From positions 682,001-746,000 of the forward strand of contig JAULSR010000011.1 of NCBI GenBank assembly GCA_030512295.1: a stretch of DNA of 64,000 nucleotides. Reading direction: 5' to 3'. Position 1 is the stretch's first letter; every line of letters starts with the position of its first letter. This stretch comes from Bombardia bombarda (taxonomy: Eukaryota; Ascomycota; Sordariomycetes; Sordariales; Lasiosphaeriaceae). Below are positions 34,447 to 45,898 of this stretch, one piece after another. Under the pieces are notes generated by a model, which was not told where the DNA came from, searched no databases, and saw nothing but the letters and a program-made list of their open reading frames with translations. Position numbers and translations under genes: made by a program.

Positions 34447-37117
34447 ATGACTGCCCCCAACGCCGAAGTCATCATCGTCGGGGCGGTCGACCCCGTCACG
34501 GGGAGGGCCGTCGACCGCGCCGCCTACGACGAGAAGATCGCGATCCACGCCGACGACACCGAGACCGGCAGCAAGGACGGCAGCAAGGATGGCGAAATCA
34601 ACGTTGCCCCCGCTCCGGCTTATGGGGGCGAAGACGAGAAGGGCGACAGCAGCGACCGCCAGGACGTTGTCATCATCACGGGTGCCGATGCTGCCTCGTA
34701 TCTGCTGCCCTTGCGCGACGACTTCGAGCCTTCCTTGACCTTCCGCAGTCTCTTTCTGGCCTCGTGTCTTTCGGCTTTCCAGGCCGTCATGAGTCAGATC
34801 TATGTCGTAAGTGTTTTGGAGAGTGGCTTAGTATTTCTGCCTTTACTTACCCCTCGTCTAGTTCAAACCTACCCAAATCACCATTCAGGGCACCTTCATC
34901 GTGCTCATCGCCTACTTCGTCGGCAATGCATGGGCCAAGGTCCTTCCCCGTGGCGATATTCACGAGGCTAGGTGGAGGGCTAAAGGCGGCGTGGGTAAGC
35001 CCCCGGCTTGGATCAAGGTTCTGTCCTTCATCAACCACGGACCCTGGAACCTGAAGGAGCACGCCGTGTGCTCTATCACCGCCACGTCGGCCTCCAACGC
35101 CGCCGCCAGTATCCTAGTCTTCACCGCCCAGGATCTCTTTTACGACCTCCCTCTCAGCGCCACCACCGTCGTCCTGAGCACCATCTCGATCGGTCTGTTC
35201 GGCTACGGCATCTGCGGTGTCTTGCGCCCCGTCGCCGTCTGGCAGGTCGATGCCGTCTACTGGGGCACTCTCCCCACCGTCAAGACCCTGCAGGGACTCC
35301 ACTGGGAAAGCGTTAAGGACTCCAAGCCCATTCGGTGGTTCTGGTATGCATTCTGCGGCATGTTCGTCTACGAGTTCTTCCCCGCCTACATCTGGCCTTG
35401 GCTTAACTCGGTCTCGATCCCCTGCTTGGCCGCCATGAACGCCACAGGCAACACGGGCGCCATCCTTACCAACCTCTTTGGCGGCGCCCAGAACAACGAG
35501 GGACTGGGACTTTTCACCGTCTCGTTCGACTGGCAGTACATCACCTCCTTCCAGACATCCCTCCCTCTTGCGCTGCAGGCACATCAAGCCGTTGGCTTCC
35601 TTGTCTGCTTCGCTGCCATGCTCGGCATCTACTACACCAACGCCTGGGACGCCAAGTCGCAGCCCTTCATGTCGACGCGCCTGCGCAGCGAGGACGGCGG
35701 CGTCTATCCCATCGCCAAGGTTTTCACCGGTGGTGTCCTCAACCAGGAGCGTCTGGCTGAGTATGGTATCCCCCGTCTCACTGGAACTTTTGCCTACGCC
35801 ATGTTCATGGCTAATGCCGCTATTGGCGCGTTGGTTGCTCACTGCTTCCTCTTCTGGGGCGGCGACGTCGTAAAGGCATACAAGGGCGCGAAGAACGGCA
35901 AGTTCGACGATCGCCATCACGCGCACATGGCCAAGCACTACAAGGAGGTGCCCTGGTGGTGGTACATCACCGTGCTTGTGCTCAGCTTTGTTCTCGGACT
36001 GGTTGTTGTGCTCAAGGAGAACGTCACCCTTCCCGCCTGGGCTTACGTCGTCGCCCTGTTGTTGGGAATGTTTATTGCCCCATTGGTAAGTACTGACACA
36101 TACTGCAACTCCGTTCACCAACCCCTGTGCTCCAACCAGTCATCTAACATGCGTTACAGAGCACCCTCCTCTACTCTCGCTACGGCAACGGTATTGCTAC
36201 CAACAACTTGTCGAAGCTGCTCGCTGGTCTGCTGGTGCCCGAACGCCCAATCGGCAACATGTACTTTGCTGCCTGGTCCCACAACGTCATCTCCAACTGT
36301 GTGAACCTGTGCAATGACCTCAAGCTGGGCGAATACCGTACGTACAGCTTATCCTGTTTGTCCCAGTCAAACGCGCTCTAACCTCGCTGCCTATTACAGT
36401 CAAAATCCCTCCCCGCGTCATGTTCCTCACACAAATCTATGGAACTATCCTTGGCGGTTTCATCAACTACGCCATCATGATCACCATCGTCGGCTCCAAC
36501 CGCGACCTCCTCGTCAACAGCGACGGTAACTCTTCGTGGAGCGGTGCCACCGTTCAGGCGTACAACACCAACGCCACTACCTGGGCGCTCGCCAAGTACC
36601 TCTACGGAGGCGGCGGCAAGTACGAGATTGTGCCCATCGGCCTCGGTATCGGTGCCGCCATCGTTGCTATTCACCGTATTATTTACCACGTAAGCTCAAC
36701 CCCGCTCCCCACTTTTAAGTTTCAAGTCCCTGTGATCCCTTCAATGACTAACTCGTGTTTTCCTCACTATAGTTCGTCCCCAAGATCAAGGGCTTCGCGC
36801 TCAACGACATCAACATGCCTCAGTTCATCCAATACGCCGGCTACATCCCCTACAACGCGTCGCAGACGTGCGTCCTCTTCAGCCAGCTCATCGCCGGCTT
36901 CTTCACCCAGTTCTACCTCCGTAACTACCGCCCCCGCATCTTCAAGGACTACTCGTACCTCGTCACGGGCGCCTTTGATGGCGCTAGTCTCACGGTGCTC
37001 TTCATCCTGTCGTTTGCCGTCTTTGGCGCCGGCGGCCCGTCCAAGCCGTTCCCCACGTGGTGGGGCAACAGGAGCGAGATTGGCTATGGTGATTTGTGCC
37101 CTAGCCCGCCTGAGTAA
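34447..37117 (+). CDS. OPT-family oligopeptide transporter
   Basis: Five exons (34447-34806, 34862-36085, 36160-36337, 36400-36689, 36773-37117) give about 798 aa with consistent phases and canonical splice sites (GTAAGT, GTAAGT, GTACGT, GTAAGC). The N-terminal 85 residues are hydrophilic and acidic; about 14-16 membrane segments follow. The NHGPWNLKEHAVCSI segment is the OPT signature NxGPxNxKEH, and LAKYLYGGGGKYEIVPIGLG and NMYFAAWSHN are also typical. OPT proteins are proton-coupled importers of tetra/pentapeptides, glutathione or metal-chelate compounds at the plasma membrane. The specific substrate cannot be assigned. The gene is convergent with the ABA3-like gene, 0.45 kb away. Confidence 0.93.
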
Positions 37118-37563
37118 ATCCAGGCGGTTGAATGGATATGGATGGAATGATTTCCTTTTTGTTTAGGAGTATTTATCGCCAGGAGCATGATTTCTTCACC
37201 CGCTGCACACACTTGTTGCTGTATCGGGGGTGAGTTTGCTACCTGGGATGATGACGAGAGATGCCCATTTTTCAGGGTCTGAGCAGTTGATTTGGCTGGT
37301 TGGATTGGGACTATTCTAGTGATAGAGATGATGAAACCTATCTAGAGACCTGATAGATTGCATTAGTTGGGTTAGCACCAATGGGCGGAGGCGTCGTACT
37401 TAAGACCACTCTTGATTCAAATTTTTATCTTTTCATTGCTAGGATCGGTGTCTATGTCATTCGTGGTTTAGAAGGGTGACGAGATCGTCGACGCCGTGGG
37501 GCTCGTTCAGCCAGTGGCTTCTGGATTCGTGGAACATCTATGAATTATAGGTGGGAACCATGA
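37118..37563. other. Short intergenic between convergent genes
   Basis: These 446 bases hold the 3' flanks of the OPT transporter and the ABA3-like gene. Nothing else is seen. Confidence 0.6.
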
Positions 37564-38997
37564 CTAAAGCAACAGTCCACCCAACACAGGAAATACCTGC
37601 GCAGCCCTCGACGGCAAACTCTCAATATACTCTCGCCACTGCACCCTACAATCTCCACACAACTCAACACCCCCAAACCGTCCGGCGCTCTCAGCTCCAT
37701 ACTCTACACGAAATTTGCACTGCTCACACCTGTTATCAGTGTCATCATCCCCAGCAGCCTCGAGCTGCTCGGCAAGCCCCTCAATGAGCAACGTGTCACT
37801 GCGTCGGATGACATCCGCGTACTTCTCTAGTGATTCCTCGTTTCTTCTTCTCACCTGCTGCTGCCTGTCTCTTGCATCTACGTCACCATCGTCTTTAGCT
37901 GTACTATCAAGCCTGTTCCACAACTTGACATTGACCCTCGTCTGCGCCACCACGGCATCCGTCTCGGGTATCCCCACCGTCAACCCGTCCTCCACGAACC
38001 GGTACCGCCTCATCATCAGATGAATCGGGCCTCCAAAAGTGCGGATCAGATTCACCACGCATCGACGCGCCGCATTCACCCCCTCATCAACACCACCCGC
38101 TGATGACTTCCCCTGCTCACACCAGGCCGTATCCAGCGCCCAAACCACCTCTCGACACCTCTTGTAGCTCTCCACGCGCACTTTCTCATGATCATCCCTA
38201 CCGCAAACATACCCGAAAGTGCTATTGGTTTCCCCCTCCGCGCGATGCTTGTAATAGGTGGCGGCGTCGTACATGGTGTCACACAGCTCGGTGAGCAGCT
38301 GCAGCTCCGGCTCGCTGAACCATGCATCACAAGAGGTGATGTCATTACAGGCAAGAGCGGCGCACATGGCGAAGCGCGCGAGGGCGTCGCAGTCGCGCAG
38401 CCGGAACCATGTTTTGGGGGAGCGGGCGACGGCGATGGCGGTGACGTAGCGGTGGAACAGCTCTGAACTGGACTGACTCGTTTTGTGCGAGGTGATGAGC
38501 AGGAAGCAGCGGAATTCGCGGGACATGGATTCGAGTATGGCAGGGCCCATGGCGCTGAAGACGGTGGAGAGGAGGTCGTCGAGGTTGTAGGTGTTTAGGA
38601 CGAGGGTGTTGGGGGTGGTGGCGTCGATGAGGTCGCCGCGGAACTCGGCGATGGCGCCGATGGCGATGAGGCGGGTGAAGGCGATGATGCGGGCCCAGTT
38701 GGTATAGTGGGGGATGATGCAGCGGGTGTACTCCCATGCGGTGGTGAGCGCCTCGGCGATGAAGGCGGGTGGAAGGTCGATGGAGGGGATGTCGTTTGCG
38801 ATTTCGGGGGGGTAGAACCAGAGGTCGATTTTAGGCGGTGCTGGTGGTGATGAGATGGATGGGGTTGAGTCAACCAGTGGGGATGGTTTGGTATCGCTGG
38901 AGCTGGTACATGTAGGGATATCTTCACGATTGTGCTTGTATATGCCCAGAGCCCAGGAGCGTATGGTGCGCAAAAATAACGTCAAGTTGGCCCACAT
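37564..38997 (-). CDS. ABA3-type (non-canonical) sesquiterpene synthase homologue
   Basis: A single intronless frame encodes 477 aa. It resembles the Botrytis ABA3 family, which makes alpha-ionylideneethane from farnesyl diphosphate without classical terpene synthase motifs. Family-like segments: DLWFYPPEIANDIPSIDLPP (58-77), TAWEYTRCIIPHYTNW (86-101), AEFRGDLID (117-125), WFRLRDCDALARF (197-209), ACNDI (216-220), YYKHRAEGETNSTF (248-261), GGPIHLMMRRYRFVE and the C-terminal GRFGGVELC. The C-terminus has two CxxC pairs (CEQC 424-427, CGDC 447-450), a zinc-ribbon-like arrangement. The N-terminal 55 residues are variable. The assignment rests on my recall of the family pattern, not a search. It shares an 888-bp bidirectional promoter with a P450, so a small sesquiterpenoid pathway is a reasonable inference. 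The product could differ from ionylideneethane. Confidence 0.8.
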   Translation of the reverse strand: MWANLTLFLRTIRSWALGIYKHNREDIPTCTSSSDTKPSPLVDSTPSISSPPAPPKIDLWFYPPEIANDIPSIDLPPAFIAEALTTAWEYTRCIIPHYTNWARIIAFTRLIAIGAIAEFRGDLIDATTPNTLVLNTYNLDDLLSTVFSAMGPAILESMSREFRCFLLITSHKTSQSSSELFHRYVTAIAVARSPKTWFRLRDCDALARFAMCAALACNDITSCDAWFSEPELQLLTELCDTMYDAATYYKHRAEGETNSTFGYVCGRDDHEKVRVESYKRCREVVWALDTAWCEQGKSSAGGVDEGVNAARRCVVNLIRTFGGPIHLMMRRYRFVEDGLTVGIPETDAVVAQTRVNVKLWNRLDSTAKDDGDVDARDRQQQVRRRNEESLEKYADVIRRSDTLLIEGLAEQLEAAGDDDTDNRCEQCKFRVEYGAESAGRFGGVELCGDCRVQWREYIESLPSRAAQVFPVLGGLLL

Positions 38998-39885
38998 AGT
39001 GGCTACTGAGTGATATGTAAATACTGTCCGTAGTATATACTGTTATGTAGTACAATAGCTATGAGTTTATGATTGCCTTAATGCTGCTGGTCGAATGCTT
39101 TATATCTGTTGGCCACCGAGGGAGGGCCTTGTTGTGTCCAGCCTCCTCAATAACACCAAGATATCCATTGTCACGTGGTTATCGGCTATGTGAGCATCCA
39201 TGTCTCGTAGTTATTATTTGAAGAAAAGCAGAATGGATCATCCCAAGCACCCTCATTCCTAATTCTTTTCGGTACCTTGTAGTCCAGATGCTCCTGACGG
39301 TACCCCAAATGGCTACAAAGTCCAAAACAACGCACGGAACTTTTGTTGTGATAGCTTATCGCTGGAAGTACAGGCTAATTGTTTAGGTTAAGTTCTGATT
39401 GATAGGTAATATCGCGCAGAGTAGATAGGGTTCTCAGTAAGCCTTGGATCTGTCGATCTCGGCTAATGGAAGCTGAGGCACCTTACACCATGCGCAGGAG
39501 TAGCATATAACACATTTCGTAGAGCTTAGGCCTAGGGACTAAGATATGTAAATGATACGAAACTTTCTAGGTGAGGCCTTTTCACCCAAGTGATCTGTGG
39601 TCATATCACTCGGCATACCTTGACCGGTAGTGCCATTCTTGGTATTATAGCTGTTTGTGGACGTATCTGCCGAACAATGTGTTTACTCAGCGCCACCCTG
39701 GGAACTTGCGCGTCTTCTGCACACCCAAAGCTGCAACGAGGGGAATAAGGCAAGGATCAGAGGGCTCTCTTGTTGCGTGATTGTCCTCGAAAAAGGATAA
39801 GAGCCCCAGAAGTCTATCTCGGAATCCTTTGTGCCCTCCTCAGGTGTGTCAGAAAGTGCAGCTTGAATGGCACGTCAAATTGATC
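38998..39885. promoter_or_regulatory. Bidirectional promoter between terpene synthase and P450
   Basis: This 888-bp region lies between two divergent genes likely to share a pathway. It has no open frame of note. Co-regulation is inferred from the head-to-head arrangement; specific factor sites were not identified. Confidence 0.5.
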
Positions 39886-41689
39886 ATGGCTTTCATCATC
39901 CTTCCAACACTATGGACCTTGTATCTGGTAGCTTTGTTTATTCTGTATGCAGGATATAGCGCCATCAGCCAACGATACTTCCACCCTTTGTCCAAAGTAC
40001 CAGGGCCATTCCTCTGGTCCATCTCGAACCTCCCAATATGGTACCATCAAGTTGTGCGAGGAGGCAGATTGCTGCAACATCTGCCAGAACTTCATGAGAA
40101 ATATGGTACCATGACCAAAAACCTCATGACTTAATTATCTTCACCCATACGAACTAACCTCCCGTCCACAGGCCCCGTCCTCCGCATCTCCCCCACCGAA
40201 GTCCACATTTCCGACCCCTCCAACTACGACAAGATCTACAACGTCGGCACCCGCTTCATCAAAGACTCCGACTTCTATACCCGCATGGAAGGCCCCGTCG
40301 CGACACCCATCCTACTTACCATCCTCTCCCTTGACGAGCACCGGTTCCGCCGCAAGATGATCACCCCCTTCTTCTCGCGCCAGTCCGTCCTCGACGTCGA
40401 AGACATGGTCTGGGCCAAGGCCAACAAGCTCTGTGACATCATCGCCTCCAAGCTCTATACCAATCCTACAAATATCCCCTTCCCCGCCCACAAGGCCGTC
40501 CGCGCCGTCGCCGTCGACGTCATCACCGAGTACGCCTACGCTCGCTGCTGGAACTTTCTCGACCACGACCCCGACTACGGCGACTGGTACCCCGAGGCGA
40601 TCCACTCCGTCCAGACGCTGTTTCCCTGGTTCCAGGCATTTCCCTGGACGATCCCCTTGTTCAGAGCCATCCCCTACTGGGGCAAGGTCGCCATCTTTCC
40701 TGCCTACAAGCGGTGGGACGTCAGTCTCAAGGCAGTGCAAGTTGCGGTGCGAGAGGTAAGAAGAGAGCTGGCGAACCGCATTAAGCCGCCAAGGAGGACC
40801 ATTATCCACGAGCTGATTGAGCCGCTGGCGAGCGCGTTTAGCGAGGGAGATGGGCTCAGGGATGATGGCAAAACGAAGAAGCAGCTGACAGACCAGGATG
40901 TTTTCGCCGATGCGGTGAATACCAACGGGGCGGGCACCGAGACCACGGGCGCGACTGAGGAGCGGGCTTTGTTTGAGGTGTTGTGGAATCCTGTGGTTTA
41001 TCGGGCGGTGACGAAGGAGGTTCGGGAGGCGTTTCGAGATGCGGGGGATATGCGGTTGGTGGAGCTGGAGAAGCTGCCGTGGTTGACGGGGATTATCAAG
41101 GAGGCGTTGAGGTAGGTGGTTTCGTGTTCTGTTGTTTCATCAGTCGAATAGGGGTAGAGGGGGAGACAGGTTGTTGACTAACCATGCCGTCGACACCACA
41201 GACTCAACCCCGGCGTGCCAGGCCGCTTGCCTCGCGTCGTGCCTCCTGGCGGAGCAACCTTCAACGGGGTCTATCTCCCTCCTGGCACAACAGTCAGCAT
41301 GAGCGCTTGGGATATGTGAGCATACTTTCTATTAAACACCCCAAAGTGCAATAGACAGACATGACTGACCTATTCATAGGCATCACGACCCTATCACATT
41401 CCCCAATCCCACCGTCTTCGACCCCACGCGCTGGATCGGCCCCGAAGACGAGGTCCGCGCGCGCGAGCGATATCTGGTGGCCTTTAGTCGCGGGAGTCGC
41501 GGCTGCGTGGGGCAGAACCTAGTAATGTGCGAGCTGTACTGCTCACTGGCGGCGATATTCCACCGGTTTGACGACTTGGCGGTTGCGCCCGGGTTTGGGC
41601 CCGAGGATATGGAGATGACGGAGCTGGTGCTGGGGTATCATCCTAGGGATAACGGTGGGAGGCGGTTTAGGATTGTGAGAAAGACCTAG
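39886..41689 (+). CDS. Cytochrome P450 monooxygenase
   Basis: Four exons (39886-40105, 40172-41111, 41202-41315, 41380-41689) give 527 aa. The N-terminus is a membrane anchor (IILPTLWTLYLVALFILYAG), followed by the proline hinge VPGPFLW. The I-helix carries NGAGTETTGA, the K-helix KEALR (ExxR), the PERF-like segment FDPTRW, and the heme loop FSRGSRGCVG with the thiolate Cys. All are intact, so an active ER-bound enzyme is expected. Splice sites are GTACCA, GTAGGT and GTGAGC with AG acceptors; phases agree throughout. The ATG at 39886 was chosen because it begins the anchor. In known ABA-type clusters, P450s oxidise the sesquiterpene made by ABA3, so oxidation of the neighbouring synthase's product is likely but unproven. 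Confidence 0.93.
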
Positions 41690-44137
41690 GTAAGATAAGT
41701 TGGGGTCTGAAAGTCTGGCACCGGCCCGACACGGTGTACTGGATTGGCGACACGCCCGAGAGCAACATCTGTCCAGGTACCCAGGAAATTTTCTGTTACT
41801 AGGGCATGTAGAGCGATGAATTTCGCCATACTAAAAATAAGGTTCACTAACAGCGGACCAATCGATGGTACTTGCTGCCAGTAGAGTAAATGGCGGAAGG
41901 CGCGAGCCATATCGAGCGCTTTGCACTGTCATTTTTCACACCTCGTACTCCAGACCAGTTCGAGGAGGGAAGGTGGGAACGATGGTGGTAGGTACCACAC
42001 TACAATTGAAAGGTTTAGGTTGCACGATTTGAGGCCCGAAATCGAAATGATCTGCTTCAAAAAAAGGTCACTCGCAGAACATGGCTCGGAAATTTATCAC
42101 AAGATATCTCATCTTGCGCCGTGCAGCATTGGGGCGGCTCGTTGCTTCCTTCTCCTCATCAAGTCAATAGCAGCAAAAGAGGAGACTTGGACGCTGATGC
42201 TGAGAGACAAACAGGGGTATTGCCGGACCCACAGTTATCGATTGCCCGCGCCGTTTGATGCCAAGGGATTGACAGGGCTTGGCAAGCCAGGGTCCTCTGG
42301 GGATCCGGGGACTGCACCCGACATTTTTGTCGTCCAAAAACTTGAATCGATGGGAACATTTCTCGGACTACCTACTGTTTATGGACGAGCTGTTGCGGAT
42401 GAATCACAGATAATCAACAATCGGTACCTGTCCTCATGTTGAACAAGGGAAAAGTGCATGGGTGAATCTCAGATCGATGTCTCTGCCCAATAAGAATGTC
42501 TTAGCGAGAAAAGCACATGTGCGTCAGGCTCAAGGACTGATGATTACGACGTCGTGCAAGAAAACTGGACAGACGGCAAGACTGAATACTCTCTGCTTAG
42601 GGGTTTTTCGTCAAAATGGTCCAGGGCTCCGAGTCCTTCCATTCTGTTGTAGCCCGCGGATAGGTTCCGAAACTGGCAAACGGGAAGGGGTGAATGTGTG
42701 GCTTGTTGACGGTATCAAACAAGACACAAGGATCGTCATGTTCCATGGGCAGAGCAACACCACACGACGAGACCGATTGGCAGGACACCTTGATGGTCTG
42801 GACACCCCTGATAGTGCTGAAAATTCATGTACAGCTGTTAGTGAACGATATTTTCTCCACGGCAAAAGCAGTCGCCTCACTAATCCTACTAACAAAGGGA
42901 GACAGTCGTTACCCAGCGATATAGCATGGTTCGTAGTGGGACAAAATTTAGAAAGCCCACTCATACGCGTCCTCCACATCATTAAAGATGAGACCATGGC
43001 ACAATGGTCCAGGCCCGTCACTGATAACACACGTGGGGGACCGTTGAGCCTATCGTGCTAACCGGGACATATTGAAAGGGGCTTGATGAAAGTTCAACGA
43101 GCAACAAGCATCTTACGGCAAATTCCGCCCTTGGGTAGTCGCTTCCATGATCGCCACCAGGTTGATGCAATCTCGCAGTCGAAGCTGAAGCCGAAATTGA
43201 ACGTGTATAGCGCTCCGTTACCAAACACTTGCTGATCTCCATACTGGGCATCGATCGATCAGAAGAGATAGACAAGACTATTTGCAGCTTGTGTTGCGTA
43301 TTGATCCGCTAACTCGACCGCCTCTCCTGGTGTCTTTTGCACGCACTTGAGGTCAGAGCATTTCGCAGGCAATCTGTTTCTCGACCTGGTGGAAACCAAT
43401 GAAAAGCTGGTGATGGATATGACCATTAAAGGTGAGAAAGCCGAGTCCAGCCGTCGCAGCGATCCGTAGATGCATGCATGGACCCGAGGGCATGGGACTC
43501 CCGCAACATGGCTGGATCATGGATGCAGTTTCCGTTGACCTGCATATTGCCGCTCTCGATGACACAATGGAGGAAGGCGCTACTATGGTACTTTGATCTT
43601 GCTTGGATCAAATCAAGCTAACACCCGCCCAAAGGCCCACCATGCTCAACCGCTCTTGCCCCGAGTTTCCAGAACGTCCAACTACCGAATTCCGGTCCTG
43701 CAAGTCCTTCCACGTTGTGGAGAGCTGGGCATCGCCCGCCCACTTATGTCGCCAGGCTACCACCAGCTGCTAGTCTGCATCCTTCACCTAATAAGCTCTC
43801 ATCTCGGCATCTACGCGACTTGAAACGTACTGTATCTTGTGCCTTCGCTTTCTTTACTACCTGCTCTTTGTATAACCTTGTGCTCCTTCCTCAATCTTTG
43901 AATCTCAGCTCGTTACTTCTTGTTCACAGCGATTTCTTCCCCTATTTTCGGCTGCACTGTTCTCGAAAAGCGACCACCGTCCGGCCTTGCAGTATCCCGA
44001 GGGGTTCCTTACGCACATGAAAGCGGCTCTAAATCCCTCTTTAAAAAGCAATCGGAGTCGTAACTACACCGATATACAAGCTAGTGCGAACTTAAGGCCC
44101 TCCTCGCTCCTCTGGCCGCAGGAGAACGGTCGCCACG
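41690..44137. other. Intergenic 2.4 kb, no gene seen
   Basis: This stretch separates the P450 from the glycosyltransferase gene. Long-looking frames at 41,921-43,061 have no family resemblance and overlap on both strands. A CTGTTAGTGAA motif at about 42,836 recurs near 46,715. The final 300 bases are pyrimidine-rich promoter or leader. Confidence 0.5.
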
Positions 44138-45898
44138 ATGAAGATGGGAGCAAAAATGCCAGGGCCATATCGCTGCTTCAGCATTCGACACCCCCTCGCA
44201 AGAGCCCTGACACTAATGACTGGCATTCTCGTTCTCGGCACAATATTACTACAGCCAGATTCCGTGGACGTCAGAGAGGTCCTTATGAAGACGGCCGCCT
44301 CTGCAAAAGAAGCTCTCTCGTCACAGCGTCCCATAGGTGACTACAGTCATGGCAGATGGGGGAATGGGATACCGAAGCCAATCGAACAGACCAGTCATCC
44401 ACCCGCAAATACTCTGCCGACGACCTTCATGAATACATCTCGCACAATGGTTTGCGACTACGACATGGAACGTCTTAGAAGATGGAAAGAACGATACAAC
44501 CTCCAAGACAAGTTCGAGTACACCAAAAGATATGCCCAGGTGTCCCGCCAAGCGGCTTCTAGAAAGTCCATCACAAAGCTTCAACAAAAGTTTCTGCCCG
44601 AGGAGATCAAAGCCGTGGACGTCAGCAAAATGTACGAGCCCGAGATGTGTCCCGAGCCACTGATCGTGCCCGTCACGCGTTCGTCATTCCCAACCACAGC
44701 CAACGCATCGGACTTCATGTTTGGCGTGTCCACCACATACAAGCGCTTCACCGACCCCAGGACGAGTCCAGTCAACGAGTGGATCTACTGGCTGACAGAC
44801 GGCAAGGGCAACTCCAACGGCGGAAAACTGATCCTCATGCTACTAGACGCCTCCGAGGACGAGCTAGATGACGTATATGACCGCCTCACGGACGTCGGCG
44901 TCGACGTGGACGTGTACCAGTCCGACCCGACCTTGGAAATGGCAGTGCGCTACCTGACACTTGTCCCCGCGCTATACGACCACCCAGCACGCGCCAACAA
45001 AAAGTGGCTTGTCACATGCGACGACGACACTTTCTTCCCCTCGTTCCACGGCCTCTCCACCAAGTTCGAAGAATACGACCACTCCAAGCCCATGTACATC
45101 GGCACATTCTCAGAGGACATCAATAACATCGCCCGCCACGGCTCCCAAGCCTTCGGCGGTGCAGGCGTCTTCCTCAGCGTGCCCATGGCCAAGATCATCT
45201 CGGCCAACTACGACGCCTGCCGCACCGACCAGAAGATCCGCGAGTCCAACTCGGGCTGGGGACCCCAGGGTGACATCCTTCTCCGCAAGTGCATCTACGA
45301 CAACTCCGACACCAAGCTCACCTACCTCTGGGACCTCTGGCAGCTCGACCTCTACGGCGACCCCTCGGGCTTCTACGAGGCGGGGATCAAGCCGCTCTCG
45401 CTGCACCACTACCGCGGTGGCGGCTGGCACGTCGCCCACCCCTGGCACTACACGAAAGTCGCCCACGTCTGTGGCGAGGACTGCACCCTGCAGCGCTTCC
45501 AGACGAACGACGACTTTATCATCGCCAACGGGTTCAGCATAGCGCAGTACCACCCGCACGGCGCCATCGAGGCGCTCGATCTGAACCAGTTTGAGCGCAC
45601 GTTTGGCGCCGCGCCGGATGACAAGGGGTGGAATCTAGATCACAAGCTCGGGCCGCAAAGACCATCGCTGTTGAAGACGGGGAGGAAGATCTCGTGGGAC
45701 TTACAGGAGGCGACGGTGAACGACGATGGGAGCGTGAGCCAGGTGTATGTGCGCAAGCATGATGACTGGCGGTGGAAGAATGCGAATGGGTCGGCGATGA
45801 AGAGTCTGGATGGAGTTATTGAGCTTGTGTGGTTGCCTGCGATTGAGGATAGGAGTACGATGGTTAAGGCTGATTTGGGAATTCTTGGGGATGAGTAG
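44138..45898 (+). CDS. Type II membrane glycosyltransferase, fringe/GT31-like
   Basis: An intronless frame encodes 586 aa. A single membrane segment near residues 18-38 (ALTLMTGILVLGTILL) after a short basic N-terminus gives a type II Golgi topology. The lumenal part has FMFGVSTTYKRF, then WIYWLTDGKG, and VTCDDDTFFPS with the DDD metal/nucleotide-sugar motif (295-297). FGGAGVFLSVPMA and GWGPQGDILLRKC correspond to the acceptor-binding and catalytic regions of the fungal fringe-like (DUF604) group. The Cys-rich HVCGEDCTLQRF segment follows. It probably adds a hexose to glycoprotein or cell-wall glycans. Donor and acceptor are not assignable. Two other Met codons lie within the first seven residues. 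Confidence 0.85.
   Translation: MKMGAKMPGPYRCFSIRHPLARALTLMTGILVLGTILLQPDSVDVREVLMKTAASAKEALSSQRPIGDYSHGRWGNGIPKPIEQTSHPPANTLPTTFMNTSRTMVCDYDMERLRRWKERYNLQDKFEYTKRYAQVSRQAASRKSITKLQQKFLPEEIKAVDVSKMYEPEMCPEPLIVPVTRSSFPTTANASDFMFGVSTTYKRFTDPRTSPVNEWIYWLTDGKGNSNGGKLILMLLDASEDELDDVYDRLTDVGVDVDVYQSDPTLEMAVRYLTLVPALYDHPARANKKWLVTCDDDTFFPSFHGLSTKFEEYDHSKPMYIGTFSEDINNIARHGSQAFGGAGVFLSVPMAKIISANYDACRTDQKIRESNSGWGPQGDILLRKCIYDNSDTKLTYLWDLWQLDLYGDPSGFYEAGIKPLSLHHYRGGGWHVAHPWHYTKVAHVCGEDCTLQRFQTNDDFIIANGFSIAQYHPHGAIEALDLNQFERTFGAAPDDKGWNLDHKLGPQRPSLLKTGRKISWDLQEATVNDDGSVSQVYVRKHDDWRWKNANGSAMKSLDGVIELVWLPAIEDRSTMVKADLGILGDE

Noticed and set aside
35114..36121. 335-codon minus-strand frame
   Set aside because: Antisense shadow of OPT exon 2.
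42462..43061. 199-codon frame between P450 and glycosyltransferase genes
   Set aside because: No recognisable domain; overlaps an equally open minus-strand frame; AT/GC pattern is not that of coding DNA.
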